In this document: piece after piece, positions 1-5,407 of the stretch
How positions within the stretch are numbered: the first letter of the stretch is position 1
How the letters are laid out: each line of letters begins with the position of its first letter
DNA from: Helicobacteraceae bacterium
GTDB lineage: Bacteria > Campylobacterota > Campylobacteria > Campylobacterales > Sulfurimonadaceae
Direction: 5' to 3'
Length of the DNA: 5,738 nucleotides
NCBI GenBank assembly: GCA_030596305.1
Contig: JAUVKK010000068.1
Location: 1-5,738 of the forward strand
The notes under the pieces: generated by a model
What the model saw: only the letters and a program-made list of their open reading frames with translations
What the model was told of the DNA's origin: nothing
Databases searched by the model: none
Made by a program: the position numbers and the translations under genes

Positions 1-573
1 GATCTGTGGATTCAGCTTAGTGTCAAACATGTACATCGCTGTACCGTTCATTAGAGATACGTGGTCTGCTTTCATTCCCCAGTAGGTCATTGTCCACAAA
101 AAACGTGACGCAAGTGCCATGTTTTTAGGCTCATCACTTGCAACAACAACTAGCAGCATATCTTCGTTAGGATTGATGTCGTATGCCCAGAAAGCACCGT
201 CCATACCAGCCATGCCACCGTCAAAGATAGGCATAGGGATGTCAGAGACACCATCATTACGAGTGTCACCTGTTGTTGTACAACCCGCTGTTCTGTCAAA
301 TGTGAACACATTGACATCATCGTGTTTAATGAAAGGTGTAGCACCTGGCAGTAGACCTACTTGCATAATAAAGAGACGACCATCTACGTTTGCAGGACGG
401 TTCGCTTCCCAGTCGTTGATCCATTTTGCAGCTGTATCAGCGTTAACAAGACCTGCTTCATTTTTACTGTAGTCACGTTGATCGTGGTTAAGGTTTTGAA
501 GAGGAGAAAGGTTCGCTGCTCCAAGACTTAAAGTACAAAGTAGTGTTGCCACTGCCAGTGATAATTTTTTCAT
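1..573 (-). CDS. Exported rhodanese-like protein, C-terminus beyond window
   Basis: The frame is open from the ATG at 571-573 to the left edge, giving 191 codons without a stop, so the 3' end is missing. An AGGAA ribosome binding site lies at 579-583, five bases before the start. Residues 1-20 (MKKLSLAVATLLCTLSLGAA) form a Sec signal peptide, so the mature protein should be periplasmic. The mature part has a rhodanese-like pattern. A 'VNADTAAKWINDW' stretch (43-55) precedes a strand at 66-72, and 'DINPNEDMLLVVVASDEP' (132-149) leads into 'ASRFLWTMTYWGMKADHVSLMNG' (155-177), like the conserved helix and strand after the active-site loop of sulfurtransferases. The loop itself (ASDEPKNMA, 145-153) has no cysteine; the only cysteine in the visible mature part is C98. 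Rhodaneses move sulfane sulfur through a persulfidated cysteine, so this protein may bind rather than transfer sulfur, or have another role. The family call is from pattern memory and moderately certain. Confidence 0.6.
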   Translation of the reverse strand, partial: MKKLSLAVATLLCTLSLGAANLSPLQNLNHDQRDYSKNEAGLVNADTAAKWINDWEANRPANVDGRLFIMQVGLLPGATPFIKHDDVNVFTFDRTAGCTTTGDTRNDGVSDIPMPIFDGGMAGMDGAFWAYDINPNEDMLLVVVASDEPKNMALASRFLWTMTYWGMKADHVSLMNGTAMYMFDTKLNPQI

Positions 574-602
574 TCATATTCCTGTATGTTAAAGATGGTG
601 AT

Positions 603-608
603 ATTCTA
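603..608 (-). promoter_or_regulatory. Possible -10 box of the rhodanese-like gene
   Basis: The minus strand reads TAGAAT at 603-608, about 30 bases before the start codon, preceded by a T-rich tract (609-636) of the kind found at epsilonproteobacterial housekeeping promoters. No credible -35 box is seen at the right distance. The rest of the 574-766 spacer is AT-rich and shows no gene or strong hairpin; CCTT/AAGG at 756-766 is only a 4-bp stem just after the ene-reductase stop. Confidence 0.2.
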
Positions 609-766
609 GTAGAAAAACCACAAGAAAAAATTAAATTTGATAAAAATGTGATACAAATAACAATATTTAAAAGGAAACAAGTTTTAAGAGCTTGAATTTG
701 ATTACTGATGCAGATGTAAGTGTTTAATGAATGTATCTCTACGCTGTTTTTAATACCTTCTAAAGG

Positions 767-1837
767 TCATAATAGAAAAGGGTAGTCCAAATATCCTTTT
801 TCATCTTGGGTATAAAAGGTATTTGGATCAGGCTGGTTCAAGTCAGCCTTGACTTTAAAACGTTCAGGAAGATCAGGGTTGGCCAGGTAGAGTGCACCGA
901 AAGCGACGGCGTCTGCTTCTCCATCTTTAATCGTTGTATCTCCTCGCTCTTGGTCGTATCCTCCATTGGTGATCAAAACACCTTTATACGCCTCTCTGAG
1001 TACACTTAGTGCAACAACATCTGCCCCATGTTTGATGTCACCCTCAAGCGCATCTATAATATGAAGGTATGCAAGATTGAAAGTATTGAGTTTTTCACAG
1101 ATATAGGTGAAGTGTTTTTGAGGGTCTGAGTCTTTCATGTCGTTAAAGGTACCGCTTGGAGAGAGTCTGAGACCGGTTTTGTCTGAGCCTATTGCAGAGG
1201 TTATCCCTTCTACTATCTCAAAAAGAAACCGTGACCTGTTCTCTATCGACCCGCCGTAGGTATCGTCTCTGCTGTTTGTGCCGTCACGTAAAAACTGGTC
1301 TATCAGATAACCGTTGGCACCATGGATCTCGACGCCGTCAAACCCTGCATCGATAGCATTAATGGCACCTGCCACATACTCTTGGACAGTTTTTTTGATC
1401 TCATCTGTTGTCAGTGCTCTCGGTGTCACAAATTTTTTCATACCCTCAAAGGTAAAGATCTCACCTGCCGGTTTAATGGCGGAAGGAGCAACAGGAAGTT
1501 CACCGTCAAGAAAAGCGGGATGTGAGATTCGGCCGACATGCCAAAGCTGTAAAAAGATCATACCCCCTTTGTCATGCACTGCCTGAGTCACTTTTTTCCA
1601 GCCTTTTACCTGCTCAACATTGTGAATGCCGGGGGTACAAGGATAACCGATCCCAAGCGTAGAGATCTGGGTGGCTTCGGTGATGATGAGACCGGCAGAA
1701 GCCCGTTGTGCATAATAGGCAGCCATCATGTCATTAGGCACATTGTTTTGCACACTTCTGCATCGGGTCATCGGTGCCATGACGATACGGTTTTTTAATG
1801 TGTAGTTACCGATTTTGAGTGGTGAAAAGAGATCCAT
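767..1837 (-). CDS. Old Yellow Enzyme family FMN ene-reductase (NemA/OYE type)
   Basis: A complete 356-residue NAD(P)H:flavin oxidoreductase of classical OYE length. The family is a cytoplasmic FMN TIM barrel that reduces activated C=C bonds, and in some members nitro groups, nitrate esters or maleimides. The physiological substrate cannot be read from sequence. Visible motifs are 'NRIVMAPMTR' (16-25, with T24 near the flavin), 'QLWHVGRISHP' (97-107, with Q97 and W99), the substrate-anion pair H172/N175 and proton donor Y177 in 'EIHGANGYLIDQFL', 'YGGSIENR' (194-201), R224 in 'LRLSP', 'NGGY' (291-294) and 'FGALYLANPDLP' (313-324). In the last motif the usual FMN-phosphate arginine after FG is alanine (A315; codon GCA at 893-895). 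The start is set by AGGAG at 1844-1848, six bases upstream, and by alignment of 'LFSPLKIGNYTLKNR' to the family N-terminus. It has its own promoter and is not tightly coupled to either neighbour. Confidence 0.95.
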   Translation of the reverse strand: MDLFSPLKIGNYTLKNRIVMAPMTRCRSVQNNVPNDMMAAYYAQRASAGLIITEATQISTLGIGYPCTPGIHNVEQVKGWKKVTQAVHDKGGMIFLQLWHVGRISHPAFLDGELPVAPSAIKPAGEIFTFEGMKKFVTPRALTTDEIKKTVQEYVAGAINAIDAGFDGVEIHGANGYLIDQFLRDGTNSRDDTYGGSIENRSRFLFEIVEGITSAIGSDKTGLRLSPSGTFNDMKDSDPQKHFTYICEKLNTFNLAYLHIIDALEGDIKHGADVVALSVLREAYKGVLITNGGYDQERGDTTIKDGEADAVAFGALYLANPDLPERFKVKADLNQPDPNTFYTQDEKGYLDYPFLL

Positions 1838-1897
1838 AACATACTCCTCTTTGGGTATTTGATTAGTGGCGTAATAGTCTATTGTTTCACAGCACGC

Positions 1898-1926
1898 GTT
1901 ATAAAACAGTTAAAATTTAGAGTCAA
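1898..1926 (-). promoter_or_regulatory. Sigma-70 promoter of the ene-reductase gene
   Basis: On the minus strand TTGACT (1921-1926) is followed by a 17-base spacer and TATAAC (1898-1903). Each box has one mismatch to the consensus and the spacing is ideal. This predicts a start near 1891 and a leader of roughly 50 bases before the ATG at 1837. It is the best promoter in the window; the -35 box is unusually good for this phylum. No operator is certain nearby, though a 13-bp palindrome sits about 90 bases upstream (2015-2027). Confidence 0.6.
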
Positions 1927-2014
1927 AAAATAGTTGTCAGTTTCTTTATGATCAGCTGCATGGAGTTGGATAGATTATTGAAGTGAATCGCTGCTTTTTA
2001 AGTAGAATGAAGGT

Positions 2015-2027
2015 ATCTCCAGGAGAT
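2015..2027. repeat. 13-bp perfect palindrome ATCTCCAGGAGAT
   Basis: The two 6-base arms ATCTCC and GGAGAT are exactly complementary around a central A. On the plus strand four T residues follow (2028-2031). It lies between the stop of the GGDEF-EAL gene and the promoter of the ene-reductase. As DNA it could be a repressor site; as RNA it gives only a 5-bp stem with a 3-base loop, too weak for a convincing terminator, and no plus-strand gene ends here. Confidence 0.4.
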
Positions 2028-2042
2028 TTTTATGAGGCTGTA

Positions 2043-2072
2043 AGAGAGCAGCCTTAAGCTGTACTGCTCTCT
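2043..2072 (-). terminator. Hairpin after the GGDEF-EAL gene, possible terminator
   Basis: AGAGAGCAG (2043-2051) is perfectly complementary to CTGCTCTCT (2064-2072), giving a 9-bp stem with a 12-base loop that starts six bases after the stop codon at 2079-2081. There is no U-tract on the minus-strand transcript, so it may be a 3'-end stabiliser or part of a factor-dependent terminator. A second pairing, AGGCTG (2035-2040) with CAGCCT (2049-2054), uses part of the same arm and would compete with it. Confidence 0.35.
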
Positions 2073-2078
2073 CGATGA

Positions 2079-4226
2079 TCAGGCTGACGGTGAAGCGAAC
2101 TGCTCCGGACCATTGGTAAGCATCGCATAGATGTCGGCTCCATGCACGGGACGGCTGTAATAATATCCCTGAATGTTTTTACAGCCATTTGTCAATAAAA
2201 ACTCTTTTTGAAGTGTCGTCTCAACACCTTCGGCGATAAGGTTGAGTTCGAGACTCTTTGCCAGTGCGATGATGGCCTTGACAATAGCACCGTCTTCAGT
2301 ACCTTCAGCAACATCAATAATAAATGAGCGGTCGATCTTTAAGGTATTGATAGGCAGACGTTTCAAAGAGGCTAGTGATGAGTAGCCTGTTCCAAAGTCA
2401 TCCACCGAGATACCGATGCCAAGTGCATTGATCTGTCCGAGCTTGGCAATAGCCTCTTCTGGCTTTTGCATCACCTGTCCTTCAGTGACCTCGAGTTTCA
2501 GCCACTGTGGTTTAAAGTTACAGGTCTCGACCGTCTCTTGGACGAGTCTGATAAAGTCAGGGTGTTCCAGCTGTTTCATCGAAAGATTGACGGAAAGGAC
2601 ACCGGGTTCCAGTCCCTCTGCATACCACGCCGCCACCTGTTTGATGGCGGTCCGCATTACCCAGTGGTCAAGTTCAATGATCATACCTGTCTCTTCGGCC
2701 AAAGGAAGAAAGTGTATAGGCGAGAGCAGTCCTCTGGTAGGGTGCTGCCATCGTACCAGCGCCTCCATACCTATTAAGACCTTTTTCTCTGCATCTACCT
2801 GCGGTTGGTAGTGGATGACAAACTCATCGTTTTTAAGTGCCTGACGCATACTGGTTGTCATAACAAGCCGCTCGAGAGCCAGTTCGGTCATCTCGGCTGA
2901 ATAGAACTGAAAGTTGTTGCGTCCTTCCTCTTTGGCTCTGTACATAGCGGCATCGGCATACTTTAAAAGATTACCGGCATTGGTGTCATCTTGAGGATAG
3001 AGACTGATACCGATACTGCTTGAGACATAGAGTATATGTGCATCGATCTCGATAGGCTGTTGCAAGACTTCCAGGATCTTTTGTGCGAGTATAGATGAAT
3101 CTTGCGCATTTGAGAGATCTTCGATGATAATGGTAAACTCATCACCGCCCAAACGTGCCAAGGTGTCCTCTTTTCGGATAGTAGCCTGGAGGCGTTCAGT
3201 GACCACTTTCAAAAGTTCGTCACCGACGGCATGTCCTAAAGAGTCATTGATCTGTTTAAACCGGTCCAGATCAATAAAAAAGAGTGCGAATAGAGTGCTG
3301 TTGCGTTTTGCTTTTTCAACGGCCTGTTCCAGACGGTCATTAAAAAGTGTACGGTTGGGAAGTTCTGTCAGTGCATCGTGATAGGCCTGGTGCTGCAGGT
3401 TGACACGTTGAATATGCAGTTCTTCTTCGACTCTTTTTCGTTCAGTAATATCCTGTGCATAACCGACCATACCGATAGGATTCTCTTTTTCATCTCTCAG
3501 TAGTGAGAGTGAAAGCTCTGTATAGACGATATCTCCGTTTTTCTTGACAAGGCGCACAACAGTTCGATATTTCCCTCTCTTCTTTAAGAGATCGATGTTG
3601 TTGTCAAGCGCTTCATAGTCCTCTTTGAGATAGATGCTTCTTATATGTTGGCCCAGCATCTCATTAGCTTTATAACCTAAAAGGGTCTTTGAACCTTTGT
3701 TCCAGCTCAGAATAACACCATCAAGGTCCGTCGATATAACAGAGTCGTGCACCTGCTCTATGATCTGAGCCTGGTGGGCATACTTGAGCTGCATCGTTTT
3801 CTCTTCGGTGATATCTGTATGGGTTCCAAGCATACGACAGGCTATACCATTTTCATTATAGTGGACCTTTCCTCTGTCGAGGATCCAGACCCAATGACCT
3901 GCTTTGTGTTTTAAACGATGGACATTTTCATAATATTCTGTCTCTCCGTTGACATTTTTATGGACATCTGCCCATGTCTCCTCAACATCATCAGGATGAA
4001 TGCGGTCAGACCAGCTAGCGACCTCGTTGGAAAGTTCATCGTCACCAAATCCGAGTATCTCTTTCCACCGGGGAGAGAAGTAGACACTGTTGTCAAGAAT
4101 GTTCCAGTCCCAAAGCCCGTCATTGGTTCCTAAAAGAGCCAGTTCCATACGCTCTTTTAGCTCTTGGTTGATTGCCTCAAGAGCAGTGGTGACTTCATCC
4201 AAATCGTCCCTTTGATCAGTGTACAT
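2079..4226 (-). CDS. PAS-PAS-GGDEF-EAL cyclic-di-GMP synthase/phosphodiesterase
   Basis: A complete 715-residue protein with no membrane segment or signal peptide, so it should act in the cytoplasm and turn over the second messenger c-di-GMP. Order: short coiled coil (8-30); PAS domain 1 of the PAS_3 type (about 25-143, with 'WDWNILDNSVYFSPRW' and 'IHPDD'); PAS 2 (about 146-262); GGDEF (about 278-442); EAL (about 455-700). The cyclase domain keeps GGDEF at 360-364, metal ligand D319, guanine-binding N327 and D336, and an RxxD inhibitory site (R351/D354) exactly five residues before GGDEF. The phosphodiesterase domain keeps E488 (EAL), N547, E579, E582, D609/D610 (DDFGTGYSS), K630, E666 and Q686, with spacing close to RocR. 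Both activities therefore look possible; which dominates is not visible. The start has GAGG at 4234-4237, and an in-frame TGA at 4230-4232 rules out a longer N-terminus. It is divergent from the DUF1566 gene. What the PAS domains sense is unknown. Confidence 0.97.
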   Translation of the reverse strand: MYTDQRDDLDEVTTALEAINQELKERMELALLGTNDGLWDWNILDNSVYFSPRWKEILGFGDDELSNEVASWSDRIHPDDVEETWADVHKNVNGETEYYENVHRLKHKAGHWVWILDRGKVHYNENGIACRMLGTHTDITEEKTMQLKYAHQAQIIEQVHDSVISTDLDGVILSWNKGSKTLLGYKANEMLGQHIRSIYLKEDYEALDNNIDLLKKRGKYRTVVRLVKKNGDIVYTELSLSLLRDEKENPIGMVGYAQDITERKRVEEELHIQRVNLQHQAYHDALTELPNRTLFNDRLEQAVEKAKRNSTLFALFFIDLDRFKQINDSLGHAVGDELLKVVTERLQATIRKEDTLARLGGDEFTIIIEDLSNAQDSSILAQKILEVLQQPIEIDAHILYVSSSIGISLYPQDDTNAGNLLKYADAAMYRAKEEGRNNFQFYSAEMTELALERLVMTTSMRQALKNDEFVIHYQPQVDAEKKVLIGMEALVRWQHPTRGLLSPIHFLPLAEETGMIIELDHWVMRTAIKQVAAWYAEGLEPGVLSVNLSMKQLEHPDFIRLVQETVETCNFKPQWLKLEVTEGQVMQKPEEAIAKLGQINALGIGISVDDFGTGYSSLASLKRLPINTLKIDRSFIIDVAEGTEDGAIVKAIIALAKSLELNLIAEGVETTLQKEFLLTNGCKNIQGYYYSRPVHGADIYAMLTNGPEQFASPSA

Positions 4227-4265
4227 AACTCAACCTCGTTTAGAATTCAATCACTATTATGGTTT

Positions 4266-4294
4266 ATTATAATGCAAAAAAGATGAAAAAGCTA
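4266..4294 (-). promoter_or_regulatory. Promoter of the GGDEF-EAL gene
   Basis: The minus strand has a perfect TATAAT at 4266-4271, about 40 bases before the start codon. It is preceded by a T-rich tract (4275-4290), the arrangement typical of Campylobacterota sigma-70 promoters, which often lack a -35 consensus. The -35 position (4289-4294, TAGCTT) is poor. That position overlaps the left arm of an inverted repeat (4287-4293), so a bound regulator there could block transcription. Confidence 0.45.
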
Positions 4295-4340
4295 TCTATA
4301 TCTATTATCGATGGAGATATACTCTTAAAGATGAGCTTTT
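4287..4340. repeat. Nested inverted repeats in the divergent promoter region
   Basis: The outer arms AAAAGCT (4287-4293) and AGCTTTT (4334-4340) are exact complements. Inside them TATATCT (4297-4303) and AGATATA (4315-4321) are also exact complements, separated by 11 bases. The element sits between the two divergent genes, with the outer left arm over the presumed -35 of the GGDEF-EAL promoter. It could be an operator pair or a cruciform-forming site. The region is AT-rich, so chance pairing is a real alternative. Confidence 0.35.
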
Positions 4341-4366
4341 GATGACCAAAATATAGTGTCAAGAAT

Positions 4367-4380
4367 TATAAAGATATACT
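4367..4380 (+). promoter_or_regulatory. Possible -10 boxes of the DUF1566 gene
   Basis: Two -10-like hexamers, TATAAA (4367-4372) and TATACT (4375-4380), lie 24-37 bases before the start codon at 4404. Neither has a convincing -35 box at 16-18 bases, and use of the second would leave a leader of only about 17 bases. Placement is by position and composition only. Confidence 0.25.
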
Positions 4381-4403
4381 AAAGCAAAGTGGAGGAGTGT
4401 TAG

Positions 4404-4823
4404 ATGAAGATAGTTTTTTTAATGATGTTGGGGCTAACTGCATTGATGGCAGACTTTGTGAAAAAGGGAGACACTGTTCATGACAGTGATACTAAACTTG
4501 TTTGGCAGGACAATGTTGCAGTAGAGGGTAAAGAGATGTTTTATAGCGAGGCGAACAGCTACTGTAAAAAGCTCTCATTGGCTGGAGCTGAAGATTGGCG
4601 TCTTCCAACTGTTCATGAGCTGCAAAGTATTGTTGATCTTACAAGATATGACCCTGCACTCAAAAGAGGTTTTCATTTTGCAGCTTCTGAGAGCTATTGG
4701 TCTTCGACACTTTATGCGGATGATGCTGTTCGTGCATGGGATGTTGACTTTAAAAGTGGCAGTACGGAACACAACCGCCACTCATATGTCTACTATGTTC
4801 GTTGTGTACGAGGCGGGAAATAA
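4404..4823 (+). CDS. Exported DUF1566 / Lcl C-terminal domain protein
   Basis: A complete 139-residue protein. Residues 1-16 (MKIVFLMMLGLTALMA) are a Sec signal peptide, so the product is periplasmic or secreted. The mature part is one DUF1566 (Lcl C-terminal, PF07603-type) domain with its usual landmarks in order: 'LVWQDN' (32-37), 'DWRLPTVHEL' (64-73), 'YWSST' (98-102), 'AWDVDF' (111-116) and the terminal 'YVRCVRGG' (131-138). C54 and C134 are the only cysteines and could form a disulfide linking the two ends of the domain, as is plausible for an exported protein. The family is named after a Legionella collagen-like adhesin and is common in marine and sulfur-oxidising proteobacteria; its biochemical role is not established. 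A strong GGAGGAG ribosome binding site at 4391-4397 fixes the start. It is divergently paired with the GGDEF-EAL gene, which suggests, but does not show, control through the shared spacer. Confidence 0.85.
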   Translation: MKIVFLMMLGLTALMADFVKKGDTVHDSDTKLVWQDNVAVEGKEMFYSEANSYCKKLSLAGAEDWRLPTVHELQSIVDLTRYDPALKRGFHFAASESYWSSTLYADDAVRAWDVDFKSGSTEHNRHSYVYYVRCVRGGK

Positions 4824-5044
4824 CAGACAATTACAATTACAACGAACGATGTCAGATCTTATCAATTTAGACATAGATATAAAACGTTCACATACAAGAG
4901 ATCATCTAACTCTGTTGATACTGCGATCTGTATAAATAAGTTGGATTTTACTGTTGATAAAGGTTGTTCTTGAGTAGTTCTAGTGGGCAACCAAATCTCT
5001 GTCTGTCTAGCTGTTGAGTTAGCAAGGGTTTGGGGTGTAACTAT

Positions 5045-5203
5045 ATGATACACTTATATAGTATATTTATTCTTCTTATTTCACCTGCACTAAAGCCTCT
5101 TTGTCATGATCTTGCTGAAATAAATATGAGAAAACCCGTCAAGACTGGGATTGTCATAATCTGTCACTCACTGTATATAAAGGCTAAATATACCTATTTA
5201 TAG
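5045..5203 (+). other. Possible 52-codon ORF with hydrophobic N-terminus, doubtful
   Basis: An ATG at 5045-5047 opens a 52-residue frame ending with TAG at 5201-5203. It begins MIHLYSIFILLISPALKP, which resembles a short signal or membrane segment, and then becomes basic and non-distinctive. Upstream there is only GGGGTG (5032-5037) as a weak ribosome binding site, and the start codon lies inside an inverted repeat. I recognise no family. Chance is more likely than a gene. Confidence 0.12.
5101..5162 (+). repeat. Direct repeat TTGTCATRATCT, two copies 50 bases apart
   Basis: TTGTCATGATCT (5101-5112) and TTGTCATAATCT (5151-5162) differ at one base. The 50-base period is close to five helical turns, so both would face the same side of the DNA. 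No promoter with a good match is next to them; a role as binding sites or as the trace of a small duplication are both possible. Confidence 0.35.
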
Positions 5204-5222
5204 GGCCGAACAGTGTCTTTTA

Positions 5223-5249
5223 GGAGCTGTCCCATAGAATTTTATGCTT
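5223..5249. mobile_element. Sequence resembling one insertion-sequence terminus, relic
   Basis: The stretch beginning GGAGCTGTCCCATAGAATTT resembles, from memory, the 'ctgtcccata' type of terminal inverted repeat found on some insertion sequences (IS256-like). No complementary copy of it occurs elsewhere in the window, no target-site duplication can be assigned, and no transposase frame is present. If real it is an isolated end or a solo relic. Confidence 0.15.
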
Positions 5250-5252
5250 TAT

Positions 5253-5288
5253 TTTTATTTATATATCAAAAAAAGTTGATAAATAAAA
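5253..5288. repeat. AT-rich inverted repeat upstream of the last gene
   Basis: TTTTATTTA (5253-5261) pairs with TAAATAAAA (5280-5288), and TCAA (5266-5269) with TTGA (5276-5279), leaving a 4-base TATA bulge and a 6-base loop. The whole stem holds only two GC pairs, so it is thermally weak. It ends about 120 bases before the start of the cytochrome c-like gene and could be a curved or easily opened upstream element. Confidence 0.3.
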
Positions 5289-5357
5289 TTTAATTATTTT
5301 GACGAAATAACTATCAATATGACCAACAGTTATCAAATGATTAATTTAAAGTTATTA

Positions 5358-5386
5358 TTATTCTCTATCTGTTAAACTTATATAAA
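5358..5386 (+). promoter_or_regulatory. Possible promoter of the cytochrome c-like gene
   Basis: TATAAA at 5381-5386 is a reasonable -10 box, 21 bases before the start codon; the hexamer 17 bases upstream (TTATTC, 5358-5363) matches the -35 consensus poorly. The region upstream is almost pure A and T, as is usual at strong Campylobacterota promoters. The predicted leader would be about 15 bases, just enough to hold the ribosome binding site. Confidence 0.3.
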
Positions 5387-5407
5387 TTATTATACAAAGG
5401 ATGATCG

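Larger units (their letters stand above)
4824..5407. other. 584-base spacer with no convincing gene
   Basis: No open frame here looks like a known protein in either strand. The left part (to about 5200) is of mixed composition; the right part (about 5240-5400) is extremely AT-rich and leads into the promoter of the next gene. Small structures seen: a CTAGCT/AGTTAG hairpin with one GU pair (5008-5023), an ACTATAT/ATATAGT inverted repeat (5040-5062), a near-identical 12-base direct repeat 50 bases apart (5101 and 5151), a motif resembling an insertion-sequence end (5223-5249) and a long AT hairpin (5253-5288). No terminator with a U-tract follows the DUF1566 gene. It may be the remains of a mobile element, hold a small RNA, or simply be spacer. 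Confidence 0.5.

Noticed and set aside
119..472. Plus-strand 117-codon open frame
   Set aside because: It lies entirely opposite the exported rhodanese-like gene, which has a ribosome binding site, signal peptide and sensible protein; this frame has neither a family pattern nor a ribosome binding site.
1314..1586. Plus-strand frames opposite the ene-reductase
   Set aside because: They are antisense shadows of a fully conserved OYE coding region, including its active-site motif.
2416..2811. Plus-strand 131-codon open frame
   Set aside because: It is antisense to the EAL domain, whose catalytic residues are all in the minus frame; the translation shows no domain.
4615..4935. 106-codon plus frame overlapping the end of the DUF1566 gene
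   Set aside because: The DUF1566 protein is complete with its usual terminal RCVRGG in its own frame, so no frameshift or second gene is needed.
4862..5053. Minus-strand 63-codon open frame in the long spacer
   Set aside because: No recognisable motif and no convincing ribosome binding site; length is within chance expectation.
5276..5336. Scattered TTGATA/TATCAA elements considered as an FNR-type box
   Set aside because: The half-sites are not arranged as TTGAT-N4-ATCAA anywhere, and such strings are frequent in sequence this AT-rich.
4824..5407. tRNA, tmRNA, CRISPR or replication-origin boxes in the spacer
   Set aside because: No cloverleaf with a T-loop, no regularly spaced multi-copy repeat and no cluster of DnaA boxes could be seen by eye.
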